A stretch of DNA of 43,223 bases from Guillardia theta CCMP2712. Lineage: Eukaryota; Cryptophyceae; Pyrenomonadales; Geminigeraceae. The stretch spans positions 297,027 to 340,249 of the forward strand of contig NW_005434587.1 in assembly GCF_000315625.1 (NCBI RefSeq), read 5' to 3'. The number at the start of each line of letters is the position of its first letter. Positions within the stretch are counted from its first letter, which is position 1. Under the pieces are notes generated by a model. That model saw only the letters and a program-made list of their open reading frames with translations. It had not been told where the DNA came from and ran no database searches. This document shows positions 11,170-23,717 of the stretch, in pieces. The translations under genes were made by a program, and so were the position numbers.

Positions 11170-13791
11170 ATGGCAGCGGTAGCTGAGCACGCAGAGCGGC
11201 AGGAGGGAGAGGAGGAGCAACAAGAGCAGGGAGAGCAGGGAGGAATGGATCCAGGAGATCAGGGAGAACAAGGACATGGGGAGCAGGGAGGAAAGGAAAA
11301 TGGGGAGCAGGACGAAGGAGGCAAAGAGGAAGGTGAAGCAGAGGAAGGTGAAGTAGCTGGTCAAGCGAACGATGAGCAAAGTAAGACCGCGCAGAGCAGT
11401 GATAAAGATGCACCGAGCACCGCTGGCTCTGCAAAAGCGGGTCAGGGGCGGAAGATAAGGAGGAGGGCGAAGAGGGTGAAGAGGAAGGTGAAGTGGTTGA
11501 CGAAGGAGGTGAAGAGGGAGAAGGATATGGAGAGGGTCGTCCACAAGGAGAAGGTTATGCTGAATCGCACGGGAGCTACTCTGGGGACATGAAGGAGGCT
11601 TCCGACGAAAGAGATCATACAGACTGGGTGATGGTTACAGGCATTCCAGCTGCTGATCTCGACCTCAGTAAGCTTTCGGAACTGTTCGCAAAGTATGGAA
11701 AAGTGCTCGAGATCTTCGCGGAAGAGAATGTGGAGACGCCACCTGTGTTTGTTCGCTTGTCTGGAGAATCAGGAGCCTCCACAGAGAGTGGACAACAGGA
11801 GGATGCGATGCTCTGCGTGGAGACGGCGGTTAAGGAACTCAACAATACTGAGTTCGGTGGTGCCACCATGGCAGTGGCAAAAGCACCTCCCCTTCATCAA
11901 GTATTCGTCGGCAACATTCATCCAGACACCAAGGAGGAGGAGGTCATTGAACTCTTCAAGAAGTTCGGAAAGCCTGACAGGTCCATCGTGATGCGAAGCG
12001 CTGAAGGAATCAGTTTGGGCTATGGCTTCTTGGAATTTTCGGATGCCTCGCAAGCAAGGAAAGCTGTTGAGGGAATGAACCTCATAGTATACAAGGAGCG
12101 ACAGCTGCGAGTAGATTTTGCGGATTGTCGTTCGAAAAGTTCTCAGTTCTCGCCAATTGTTTTCATCGACCAGTTGCCTCGCACGTTTGTTGACTTGGAG
12201 AAATTGAGGTCTATCTTTTCGCCCAAAGGTGCCATGGTGGATTGTCACTTGGCCAAAGGTCCCGGAAACGTGACAAGAGGCTTTGCGTTTGTGGAGTATG
12301 AAACTCACGATTCTGCGTACTCTGCCTTTCGTGAGCTGAATGGCTACAAACTCGAAGGTCAACCCATCCGTGTGAGTTTTGGCAACCCAGCTTCCTGGAA
12401 TTACTGGAAAGTTCGATCGTCCAAGTTCAACAAGAACAGATTCTTCGGGCGTGACTTTCGAGGAGGAATGGGACGAGGGGCTGGAGGTCGAGGCTCCGGA
12501 ACCCTCAAGGGCTTCCGTGAAGGGATGATGCCGAACATGATGGGTCGGGGTGGTGCCATGGCTTCCGGCATGAACATGATGGGCCGAGGAATGATGGCGG
12601 GACGTGGGGGAGCAGGGGGAAGGATGCCTCCGCCTGCTGCTGTGATGATGAACATGATGGCAGCGATGGGAAGAGCTGCCAAGATGGCCCGTGGAAACAT
12701 GGGTGGGATGATGCCAGGTAGGAACATGCCTATGGACATGCAGCGACAAGGCATGCCCGGGATGCCAGCCGGGGGAATGATGCCCAACATGGACAATTCT
12801 GCTGGAGGAGGCAGGGATTCCCATGACAGACGTTTGAACGCTGCTGTCTCACCAGGTCAACCGGTGATGAACTCACAATTCGTGAAGGAGCAAGAGAGGA
12901 GGAAACTTGACTATCAGCGCCAGCTGCAACAACAGCAGTCGCAGCAGGCTGCCTACATGGGAAATCCAAACCCCAAATCGAACAGAGAGATGATGATGGG
13001 AAATCAGATGCCGGATTACATGCAGCAACCTCAACAACAGCAAATGTCGCCCTCCTACAACCAGGGAGGTTTCATGCAAGGTCAACCGATGCAGATGAAC
13101 CAACAAGGGTTTCCGATGATGAACGATCAGTCACAAATGATGGGGTATGGACAGCAGATGGGACAGCCGATGGGACAGCAAATGGCCAATCCTTATGGAA
13201 ACTCAATGCAGAACATGGGATACAACTATGGGGGTCAGCAGGGGCAGTTCGGTTACGACCAGGGCATGAATCCACAGATGAATCCACAAATGAACCCGCA
13301 GATGGGCTACCAAGGAGCACAGACTTTCCCCAACCAGATGCCGCAGGTATAGTTTGATGAGATTGTCGCGATGATCCTGTGTCATGATGATTGTTCAGTG
13401 AAGTGAAACGCGTCAATATCATGTGCATGTTAGCTGATTTGGCTGATAGCAGGGGCAGATGATGCAGCAGAACATGCCAGGTCAGCAAGGAATGTACGGA
13501 GGATACGGAGACGCGTCCTACGGGCAGAGCCAGCAAGGTGGATACGATCAGTCGGCCTACAACCAACAGCTCATGCAAGGCGGCGGCTACGGGATGCAGC
13601 AAGGAGGCCAGAACTACAATCCTTCGGCGTACATGCAGAACAATCAGCAGTCCATCTACCAACAAGCCTACCAGGGCGGCAATGCCGGCTATGGTGGTTT
13701 CGATGGAGGCAGTTACGGAATGCAGCAAGGACAGATGCAGCAGGCAGGCTCGAAGCGCTCTGCTGCCTCAATGTACGAGGGGCAATACTAG
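11170..13791 (+). CDS. Three-RRM RNA-binding protein with Met/Gly/Gln-rich prion-like tail
   Basis: Exons 11170-11380, 11446-13346 and 13453-13791 total 2451 nt (816 residues). The introns are 65 nt (GTAAGA..GTCAG) and 106 nt, and phases match. The first 125 residues are Glu/Gly/Gln-rich and acidic. RRM1 begins near DWVMVTGIPAADLDL and looks degenerate. RRM2 has RNP2 VFVGNI and RNP1 LGYGFLEF. RRM3 has VFIDQL and RGFAFVEY. The remaining roughly 420 residues are low-complexity: Arg/Gly (RGGMGRGAGGRG), then Met/Gly, then Gln/Asn/Tyr/Met (GYGMQQGGQNYNPSAYMQ). It is an hnRNP-type nuclear or shuttling RNA-binding protein; the exact orthology is unknown. Confidence 0.9.
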
Positions 13792-14897
13792 CAGTCTCTC
13801 CTGTTGAGCGCAAAGTTGCAGACTGACCACATGCAAGATGAGATACTTGAGATGAGTTAGGCCTTTGCTCGCAGGAAGGATTGTAGAGTATGAGATGACG
13901 TGACATAGTTGGGAGAGGAAGGGGATGCAATGAGATTTGTGGGATAGGGGAGGAAGGTATCAAAGTGAGGGAGCAAGGACTTTCTTTTTCGCTTCTTTCC
14001 ATGTGCGCGTGGGCTCAACTCGATTTTCTTGACTGCATTAGCGTTTCACGGTCAGTAGGAAGGTGATGGGGTGGAAAAGGTTTTGAACATTTTCAAATCG
14101 TCTGCTGATGTTTGAAATCCACAAGAGAATATTTGGTTCCAACGATTGAGGATTGTGAGGTGCGAGATGGTTTGGTGGATCAATCAATGATGGTACTTGC
14201 GATATCAACCAGCCTTAGCCAGCATAGAACGATGTTGGTAGATAGCTTGCAAGAAAACCGATGACATCTTTATAGAATTGAGTCGGAATGGTACATTAGA
14301 GGTGTTTGCTGTCAGTTGTCATGTCTCACTCGGCCGAAGTGCAGCCAGGATGTTTGCTAAGGAGGCAGCGCGTGACCGGGGTCAAGCACGACGGGCAGCT
14401 GAGGATCGTCTGGGCTGTAAAGGCATGAATGAAGCATCTCAAAAGTCTCCTCCTCGTTCCACCGTCGCTCCTCGTTCCTCAATTTCGCCTACTCATCCTT
14501 CCTGCGTCACTACGAGCCTGAACGGATCGCGTCTTGCTCCCTGTGTGTTCCCGCAGCCATTATTGGTGGTTACAGCAGCGTCAACCTGGGCGACCTCTTC
14601 GCCTCCCCGTCAGGGCTGTCGCTGACTCTTCCTACCGCTGTCGTAGCAGGTCAGAAGCTTCTTGAAACTGCATGGCACTAGGGACCTTGCAGCTGCGGGT
14701 TCTCTACGGGGCCGTCGCTTGCGCCTGCGGCAATACGAGCAGCGTTGGGCGCCTCGACCACCCGCTTGGCAGCTGATGAAGACATGATTACATCCTTTCT
14801 GCCTCCCCCTCCTCCCTCCTGCTCTCCCCCCCCTCCAACCTCCCGCTCCCCTCAAAGCTACCTCCGTCAGAATCCTTCTTCTGCACTTTCTTCACAC
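13792..14897. other. Region between RNA-binding gene and PPPDE gene; possible unresolved exons
   Basis: 13792-14270 is probably the 3' UTR of the RNA-binding gene plus spacer. In 14320-14790 the plus strand has frames with some protein character. One starts ATG TCT CAC at 14321 (VTGVKHDGQLRIVWAVK). Another, after a CCCGCAG acceptor near 14557, reads IIGGYSSVNLGDLFAS. Their phases do not join and no family was recognised. They may be exons of a small gene or chance. 14800-14860 is CTCC-rich. Confidence 0.3.
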
Positions 14898-17065
14898 CTA
14901 TCGACACAGTAAGAGGAGGAGAGAGAAGAGCGACTTCAAATCACCATCCACGAGTTTGCCAAAAGCGATCGCAGGGACTGAGAAAAGTTTCAACGCCACC
15001 TGCGAGGCATCAGCTACGTCGCCCTCCCACGTCGACTTGTCTCTCACTCTACCGACGTTGGCAGGCCGATTAATATAAGCTGGGATCTTCTTTCCTGTCA
15101 AGCATACGCAGAGCTCCTGCAGGAGGGTCAAGGTGAAAGCTTGGAGGTCGTTTGAAGCATTCGACGCTCACATTGCTGAAATGGTTGCAATTTCTTCGAA
15201 CCAGATCGTACGTGTCTCCTCGATACTTCTCTGCCAGTCTGGTACCAGCAAGTCATTTCACATGACAAAGAGAAATGCGGGCAAGCAATAAGGAACGCTA
15301 GACCGACCTCGACAGGAGATGATCGACTTCATGACGCGAGCGGTTGATATGCCCCATCGTGATCGCCTGTTCCCTCACTGTCAACTCACCAGCAGAGGGG
15401 CTGGACGGCAGGAGCAGTCTCAACCTCCTTGAAGGTGATTCGTGGCATGACGCCTCCCGCACATCGAGATGGCACTTCAAAAACGCCCTGTAAGAGAAGG
15501 TCACTTTCGATCACCATCCCTCTTTCTACTCACAGTACAGCCATCGTCAGAGTAACCAAAAGAAATTTCCCGTCCATAGACTTCAATGCCCGAATGATAG
15601 ATACCGAACCCCATCCCTGGTAGACCAGAGTTCACTTTCTTTTTCTTCCCGTCCTTATCATCCTGGAGCCGCTTCAGACAAGAACAGCCAATGGACGAGA
15701 TTACTTGTCCCCATGCTAGATCATACACGTTGCAGTAAACAGGAACAGCTTCTTCCGGCCTTAGGTAGTACTGCTCGGCCGTTACCACCTTCTCGAACTT
15801 CTCAACTTCCTTTAAAATCTGAGATCTGCCCTCAGTCCCACGGCACACATAGTCATACGCTCACCGCTGGGTTGGTTCGAGCCTCGCTATACTTCTCGAG
15901 CGCTTTCTCTACCTCCCCCTGCCAACCAACTCAGCTTCTCTTGTTATCTGAGGGGACGAGTATGCTGTGAGACCTGCGTCTCAACCATGAGCAGCGCGAG
16001 GATGTGAGGATTGACGCCAGATCCTATCAGAGCCGCAAGGGATTCGTACGGTTTTCTCGGCGTGTTGTCACTGCATGGTAACAATTGAATAGCTGCACAC
16101 AAGGTGTGAGGAAAGGCGTACTTGTCCTCCAGCGTCTGATGATGTGTGGTGCTCCTCCCAATCCCAAGATCCTCGCTTGGTAATGGAATTCCTGCTCCGT
16201 CGTACGAATTGATCATCACAAAATCCTTGCTCTCGCTCTCAAAGAAAGTCTCCAAGGCCATTTGCACGTTGCCGCCTACGAGGAAGTGAGGAGGGCAGGT
16301 CGAAGCATGAGATTCTTGTACCCGCATTTCGTAGAAGCTGCTCCAGAACCTCGTCAGGCACATCCAATCCCACGACAGATCGCATCGCATCGAACTTCTT
16401 GTCTAGGTCCAGCTGAAGGGGGGGGATCAGGCGTCAAGAAGGAAGATGAGGGGCAGAATCACTTGAGCTTGTCCGGCGGAGCGATTCGGTGGAGCAGTTC
16501 CCGGCCGTCTGCGTCTAGATCTAGAGGATGACGATAAGAGATGGAAACATCGAATAAAGGAATTCGAAACAACGAAATCCAACGTGTCACTGTCTCATAC
16601 CTCTCCATCGCGTGGGCATCCATGTTCAAGTGTTCCAACGAGTTTTGCACATCTTTTCAAGAATGTAAGGACTCAACGTGTGCGCACATACTCAATACCA
16701 GTGAAATCGATGGGCCCCTGGTCTCCATTCTCATACGCCATATCTCCTGACACGGGTTCTTGAGGTTGTGATGACTCTGAATTCGGCTCGAGACGTTGGC
16801 AATTTGCCTGCATGAGCAGAATCTGCAACAACCAGCCACTCAATCTATGAGAAAGGAACAATGCTGGTTCACCTCCGGTCCTCGGTCAAAGAAGAGAGAC
16901 ACCGCCGCATCTAAGTCTCGCGCGGTGTATCTGCCGGACGCCAATGGTGAGATTTCCAGCGAGTTGCACATTTGTTAGGTCTTACTTGAGAAGATTTTCA
17001 GCCTGTTCTGCTGTGACATTGTCTTCCCCCAAGACGGATCGAAGTGCGGCTATTTCACCTTCCAT
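14898..17065 (-). CDS. PPPDE (DeSI-like) cysteine peptidase with three UBA-like domains
   Basis: Sixteen exons: 17065-16986, 16930-16873, 16822-16699, 16652-16601, 16508-16463, 16412-16322, 16275-16122, 16070-15974, 15918-15865, 15830-15705, 15638-15534, 15487-15425, 15366-15308, 15238-15172, 15116-15048, 14999-14898. They total 1347 nt (448 residues), with all phases matching. UBA-like 1 is ALRSVLGEDN..LDAAVSLFFDRG, UBA-like 2 is MRSVVGLD..GGNVQMALETFF, and UBA-like 3 is LAALIGSGVN..GEVEKALEKY. The PPPDE domain follows: VYDLAW, GIYHSGIEVYGREISFGY with the catalytic His, GVFEVP, AITMGHI, YDLVRRNCNHFS with the catalytic Cys, and GKKIPAYINR. The family removes SUMO or ubiquitin. The UBA-like modules suggest ubiquitin recognition, which is inference. 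Confidence 0.9.
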
Positions 17066-18060
17066 CCCTTCACCTGGGGATGCTATTTACCAACGTGCAT
17101 ATCAAGTGGTCGATGTGGATTGTTACGAAGCCTCTTGAACTCTATCAAAGAAAAATTTCTCTCATAGATGAGAAAATTGCAGCATGTTCATATGGCATAC
17201 AACAAACAACGGATTCTTTGAGACCGTCTCAGATCATTCTATGTGAGCATAAACTTTTCTTACATTCATTCAACGACTATTTCAAATTCAGGTCTTAAGC
17301 CGATGAGGAAAGTTTTGGTCATGCAAAAAGTGCGTGCAGTGTAATCATGGCAAAGCAAACAGTCATTCTCATATTGCTTATCTGTTGCATCGTTACTGGG
17401 CAAGAAACATGCGGCCCCATTCAGAAGATGATGTGAAAGACATTGAAACTATGCGTGGCGAATTGGATGGGGGAAGAATAGACATTGTATGAAGAATCAT
17501 GAATAGCGAATAAGGATGTGAGACGACAACATATCAATCAGACAATGGAAGTTAATTCCAGTCACATCACATGATCATCAGACGCCCTATACCACATCTA
17601 CCATTCGACTGTTCCAAATTTCACCACACAACTCCAAGTTTCTCTGCTTCTCCCCCTTTCCCACTTCTCTTCTGTGCAACATAGCTTCTTTCTCTTATTT
17701 CATGGAGTTGATATCCTTCTCCTTCCCCCCCGCCTCTCCTCCCCTCTCCTCCCCCCCTCCATTCTGATGTCCCCTCCTGACCGCTCCATGGAGGACATGT
17801 TTGCGGAAAAGACGATTGGAGTGAGAGAGGCGGTCATGGGGGTGGGGTGTGTGGAGAATTCGGGTAGGGTACTTCGTGAAAGGTTTAGGGTGGGGTGGGG
17901 TGATAGGAGTTTGATGGGGTCCTTTGTGGGTAGGGTTGTATGGTGTTGTATGGTGGGGTAGTCGTAGCTGCAATGCCCCTACCCCTACCCCCACTTGAAC
18001 ACTGACTACTACCCCCCATTTAACCCAAATCCGGTTGCGGGTCCCTCACCAAATCTTATC
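17066..18060. other. Intergenic, with G/T-rich GGGGTA zone at the right end
   Basis: 17066-17640 has ordinary composition with no supported gene. 17650-17790 is pyrimidine-rich. 17830-18060 switches from GGGGT-rich (GGGTGGGGTGGGGTGA) to CCCCTA-rich (CCCCTACCCCTACCCCCAC). It leads directly into the GC-rich block at 18080. Confidence 0.5.
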
Positions 18061-18079
18061 ACCGACCCGCCTCAGCACT

Positions 18080-18482
18080 TTTAACTTCAAGGCTAGTGAC
18101 TTTCAGAGTAAAGACCGACAGCCTGGCTGACTCCGGGACTCGGGACGGTCGAGCCTGCCGGCGCAGTGCCGGCGGCTCCGACGCCGCCCGGCCGCCTCAG
18201 CCTCCGGGCAAGTCACGGGCCCAAGTTCGGAAGCACGGTCAAAACTTGCCGAGGCGGCGGCGGAGCCGAAACGGGCTCTCAGGCTCGGAAGGACTGAGGC
18301 CCTCGGAGGGACTTCAGTAAGCTGACGAAAGATCCTGGACCGGAGTATGCGTCACCCGGCGTTTGCAAGCCCGGGCCTTGAGTCAGGCTCAGTCACTCAG
18401 TGCTCGAGCCCGGAGCCCGCGGGCCGGGCCCGCCTGAGCGGCCGCCCGGGCCGAGGGCCGGCCGCCCGGCCTGAAGCCTGAT
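18080..18482. repeat. GC-rich interspersed repeat block
   Basis: An abrupt 400-bp GC-rich segment with GGGCCGGGCCCGCC, GTGCCGGCGGC and TCAGGCTCAGTCACTCAGTG words and sharp edges against AT-rich DNA at 18485. It has the same word style as the blocks at 7040, 32690 and 38080. No coding potential was trusted. Confidence 0.7.
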
Positions 18483-19039
18483 AGTGTAGTAGTACAACAA
18501 ACTTTAATCAACTAGCAGCAACAATACTTGGGGGTGAGGAATGATAACAGAAACTAAAACTTAAATGGTACAAGATTATTATATTAATACAATTTCTGTA
18601 TGAATATTTTACATGCCGTAGCATTTTATAAATGCTTTTCGGCAGTTTATCTTCCAACTGCCGACAGTACCCCCGTTCTTTCCGTCCATTTTGAAAGGAT
18701 AGTCACCGGTAGTAGCGTCAACAAATGAAGAAGGATATAGGGCAATGCTAGATGATTATTTAATTGGAACACTAAGTAAAAACAGACATCTCCACTACAT
18801 TCGCTTTTCTCCCATCACCCCCACCCTTTCACGACAACCCACCTCCCCCAGTGGGGTCACTGTTTTGGAATAGATCGCATGGCGGCAAGCTGTTGAGCAA
18901 GAGTTGACATCAAGCGCGGATTCAAAAGCTGATTGTTGTCCTTCTCCTACCTCTTCCTCGTCCTTCCCTCCTGCTCCTCCTCCAATCCTTCAAAGTTTGT
19001 GCCGCATTTCCCTGCTGTTGAACGTTACAAGGAAGACAA
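18483..19039. other. AT-rich promoter region of the LamG/TIG gene
   Basis: AT-rich from 18483 to 18780, then CACC/CCCC-rich at 18800-18850. No gene is supported. It precedes the start of the secreted LamG/TIG protein and probably contains its promoter. Confidence 0.4.
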
Positions 19040-22000
19040 ATGATCAACCGCACCTGGTTTATCGCCTGTGTTCTTCTCTGCATCTCAATGATCAGCTACA
19101 CGGACGCTCAATGGTCTAACCCTATCAAGTCTGTGATTTCGGGTGTTGGGACCTATTTTGCACGTCAGGTTTGTTAGATCTTCTCTCTCACCCACAGCAT
19201 CATTTCACTCATACTCGTTTGATATAGCTTCCCAAGACACTCACTGGCCCGTTTGGACCTGATCCGACCCATCCTAACCTGAGGTTCTGGTTCACTCCGG
19301 ATACCTTCGAGCAGGTTCAGATTGGATGACCATCAGCCTTCATGCTGATACAGAACAGGACAACGTCGCAGACAACACGCCCGTTGAAACGTGGAGAAAC
19401 GTAGCCCAGCTTGGAGTGATCAATGGAGTACAGACTCTCTATGGTGATCCTGAACAACCTGAGAGATTGATGCAAACTACATCTTCTCAGAAGGTCTGAC
19501 ATGATAGCTTGACACCTTCCTTGATACTTGTATTGACTTCTCTGTCAGCCACTGTACAAGCGCGGAGTCCTGAATGGCCATGGAGTTGTACGATTTGCCC
19601 GATCAAACACAGATGGGAGCACAGGACAACGACTCGTAATGTACCAGAATAGCTCTGCAACAGACAAGGGCTTCATGATGAATCCTTTCGCTAATTCCTT
19701 CACCATGATGATGGTGGTCAAAACCAATCAGGTAAACAAATATACAACGTAGGAGTTTTTGCAAATTTGATATGCTCTTCTTCAGAACGTAGGAGATACC
19801 GGAGAGATGGGAATTTTCAGCGCAGGAGAGACAGAAAATGGGGCGACGGGTGAGAAGGGATTGCATGTCTTCAAGACATGCTCTACCTGTACTCAGAACG
19901 GAGGTAGCCCCCCGAAATGCTTTCAGGTAATCTTTGATATAGTTAGTATTGCAGTTTTTGATATTTGAATAGGGAAAGTATGCTAGTCTTAGCACCCTGA
20001 ATGCACTCTATGGTCAGAGCACAGAGATTTTGACCGGAAGTGAAGCAGCAATGAAGAACTGTGAATCGGAATGCGCTTCTGGATGTGACTTGAATCGGAT
20101 TCCAGACGCCTGCGCTTCACAGTATGTGTTTTGAATTCAAAACAACTTTTGAGCGAGGTAAATCATGTGAATAGGTGGGGTCCAACCGGGCATAGGAACC
20201 TCCAAGACCCTGACCAAATGTTCAGAATTTTGACCGTTCGTGTCACAAATTCGAACTCGCAGGCAACTCTTGAAGTCTTCATCGATGGGTTGCATGCCAG
20301 CACGCAGGTAGATTCAAGCATCAAAATTTGACCGTCTGAATGTTCAATGTTGCTTAGCCTCCGATCCAAATTTCTCAAGTCACCCCTCCGACTATCGTTC
20401 AATTCATGTTGGGCGTGAAGGCATTCAACAATGACACCAATCTGCAGTACATGTCTGGAGACATTGCAGAGGTCAGTCTGAATGGAATTGTGATGTGATC
20501 CTGTGACTAGAATGCAAACTAGGTTCTTGTGTACAATACTTCTCTGACAAATCTTGAAGCGGACAGGGTAAGTTTTAAAATGCTGCCTGGTATGGTCTGA
20601 ACCATACATTCAAGATTGGTCATTATCTGTCGAAGAAGTATGGTATACCCTATTTCCGCTTGGATGCAGAAATCGAATCGAGCACACGATCAGTTCCTTT
20701 CTCCTGCTCCGATTGTGCCGGGAATGGTCCGATCGGAGAGGGTGGTATCATAAAAGATGGTGGAATAACAGAAGACTATTGTTATGAAGCGCAAGGAAAC
20801 GTAGATCACGTGCAGTCAACAAAGTAAGTTGTCAAGCATTTTTATCTTCTTATCAACTGTGTTCGAATATTCTGCCTTTCTCATGTAACAACAGAGTTTT
20901 CAACATAACTACGACGAATACTGTTCAAGACAATTGCTTCAAAGACATGTACATTCGAGTTTGTGAAGGAAGCTGCCTGGAAGATTCCAACAAAGGTCTC
21001 ATATTAAATCTTAAGGGTACGAGCAAGGTATCAGAAAGCAAATATTTTCACATTTCTGACTTCTTTGAAGATCGTTTCTAACTCCATGACGGAACTTACT
21101 ATGGAGACTGCAATCACTGGTGTGGCTTCTGGCGATGCTGTCATTATCGCAAATGCTCACAAGGTCAAACTCGCTGGGGCAACAAATATTTATGGAATCA
21201 AAGCGGCAGATGAGGATGACTACTATAGCTACAAACGCGGGATGAACATATTCTTCCCAACAGGGTATTATAATTCATTGCATGCACTAGTGTCTAAAGA
21301 CATTCTTCAGGCGATGCGAGGGAAAAGCTGCACGTATTTTGAGCTACAATGCAACCTCGAGATGCGCAACCATCGGAGGAGACTTGGAAGTGGGCGACTA
21401 CGACCTTCAAAGTGTTGCCACCCTGAAAGACCAATGGGGATTCTGCTCTGGTACTAACTGCCAGGGTCCTAGCGTGGGTGGAATCGGAGGAGCAGGAGAT
21501 GGTCACATATCTAGTGTTAAGATTCTGAGCAAAACCACAAGTGGCTGCACAACAGGAATGCAGATCACTGCCTCATCATCAACGGGAACCGGTTTCTATG
21601 CTGTCATCACTGCAACCAGCGGACAGATTGACAGTATCCAAGTGATTTCCCATGGATATGGATACACTACAGCGCCTTACTTGATAATTTCTGATCCAGC
21701 CTGTACCTGCGACTCTCTTACATGGGAAAATGCCTCGACTGCTGTCAATAGTGGAGCATGTCTTCAAGCCATCGTTGGGAGATTTGCTGACAGTACTGCC
21801 TGTGTCCCAGAGCCAGGACAGAGATATTTGATCGCACGAGACTACAAGTATCAGGTAGCATTCTTCATATTGTTGTGCTTCGCAATGACTCTTGACTACA
21901 GAACGTCCGGACTAGTGGATACTATTACGGAGCAAATTACATCAGTGGCGGAGCATTTCAAGAAGGGCCAGCGTCTGGGGGATCTTTTGTTCGCATACGT

Positions 22001-23061
22001 GGAGCTTATCTCTTTCCCAATGACATGCACATTGATGGAGTGGCAAGTGTTACAAACGTTCAGCTGATGAATGGTAAAGACGCGATCACCAACTTGAAGT
22101 ATCTCCAGGTATCTCCAAGTCCAGCTCTCGAGCTGTATTTCCCTGATCCTCCCTCAGGTCAAGATTGGAGGGAACGTTGCGGATGCTTGTACCCTCTACA
22201 ATTTTCCACGGGGAAATGATCCAGCTGGCACGAGGTCCCTGACTGTGTACGACTACAGCGCAGTGGACGAGCTGCCTGAGATTCGATGCAAAGTGCCGTC
22301 TGGCGTCGGAAATGGAAATGACTTGGAAGTTTCGTGGCACGGGGTAGCAGTCACCATCTCCAATTGGTTCAAGTACTCCAAGCCGATTGTTCGAAGGGTC
22401 TCTCCTGTTTCCGTCTCGTACAGTGGAGGAGATAAAATCACCATCTACGGCAACAACTTCGGTCCTCAGGCTGCTTGGGCGACGGGGTCCAGTCATCCGG
22501 TAGATCCTTCAAGTTGAAATGCTCAAGACTCACATTGGTCTCAGGGAAGGATAGAGCTCTACAATCGCGGATATCAGTCGTGTAGCAAGGTGGAATACAT
22601 CTCGGACAGCGAACTCCGATGCATTGTTCCTGCTCTTCGTCCGGTGAACTTGAACTTTGACAAGAGCACGAGGACTCTCAATGTCAAAGTCGTTGTGAAC
22701 GTGGGCAATCAAGCAAGTGCGTTGGACACAGCCCCCGCCTTGACGTACCAGAAGGTTTCTTGCCGCGTCTCTCGTTCATCCTCCTCTTGACACTCCCGTA
22801 CAGGTTCCAACCTACTACTCTTGTGCTATCGCTGCCAACGACGTCTGCATGAGCTGCTGCAGAGGAGCATGCATGCTTGACGCCATCGCAGACAGCCCGA
22901 CCTCGTCGATCTCCTCCAGGTACTCTCCGAGGGTCGAGAGCTCTGCAGCTGATCCTCTTCCAGTTGCGATACAACTTGCTATCGGTTTTGCGGGATCTTG
23001 TCCTCAAGTCGACGACTGCTTGAGGTGGGAGCCGAGCAGCTGCTTCCTTCGCCGCCTCTGA
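19040..23061 (+). CDS. Secreted LamG-like / IPT-TIG domain protein
   Basis: Seventeen exons: 19040-19168, 19228-19314, 19359-19493, 19549-19731, 19786-19926, 19973-20121, 20175-20307, 20358-20471, 20523-20567, 20615-20823, 20895-21027, 21071-21264, 21311-21854, 21902-22108, 22158-22499, 22545-22754, 22804-23061. They total 3213 nt (1070 residues), phases all compatible. The start gives a clear signal peptide (MINRTWFIACVLLCISMISYTDA). A LamG-like sandwich follows: FWFTPDTFEQ, WRNVAQLGVINGVQTLYG, FTMMMVVKT, LEVFIDGLHAS and the closing EVLVYNTSLTNLEADR..IGHYLSKKYGI. Cys-rich and Gly-rich segments come next, then an IPT/TIG fold (IVRRVSPVSVSYSGGDKITI, ELRCIVPAL). The tail is Cys-rich (CMSCCRGAC). 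It is probably extracellular and adhesive. The last exon's end is less certain. Confidence 0.85.
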
Positions 23062-23652
23062 CGCGATTCATTCAGGTGCTTCGTCAGATCATGGAGACAC
23101 GGAATAGCACCAGGCGCTAGATATTCTCGTCGAGCTTTGAGACTTGTGCTTTATGAAATGAAAGATTATTTTCTGCACTCCACTTGTGTGTACAGCCTTT
23201 GACCATCCAATTGTTCTGTCTATCTTCTTTCTCGACTTGTGTCTTTGCAGTTGCGCATCGGACTTGTGAAGTCAAGTCGGAGCCTCTACCCTCCTCTAAT
23301 TGCTCGATATCTTGTTCCGGCTATTCGCCTTCTCTATGCTCCCTCTGCTCCTGCTCCCTCTGCTCCTGCTCTCTTTCGCTCAACCTCATCCTACCATCTC
23401 CGCCTCCTCTCGCTTATTTTCTCGCCTGTTTTCATTGCCTCCTCTTCTCAACAAAGTTTCCTTCTCCGAGGAACAGTCCTGTACCCCACCCTCGTTCATT
23501 GCAACCATCTCCTCTCCCTACCCCACATTTCCTCATGGAGTACCCCTGATAGAATAATGCACTTCAAAACACCCACCCCATCCAGCTTTCCGCCTTTCCA
23601 GCCGTAAGATGCAAGCAAGCTGATCAAGGCCAACAGCTAACGGCAAGACAAC

Positions 23653-23717
<65 letters not shown>

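Noticed and set aside
12401-13728. Minus-strand frames antisense to the RNA-binding protein
   Set aside because: Shadows of its repetitive Met/Gly/Gln codons; no family features.
16653-16677. A 25-nt intron in the UBA/PPPDE gene
   Set aside because: A GTATTG donor at 16698 gives a 46-nt intron in the same phase and the usual size, so the 25-nt version is unnecessary.
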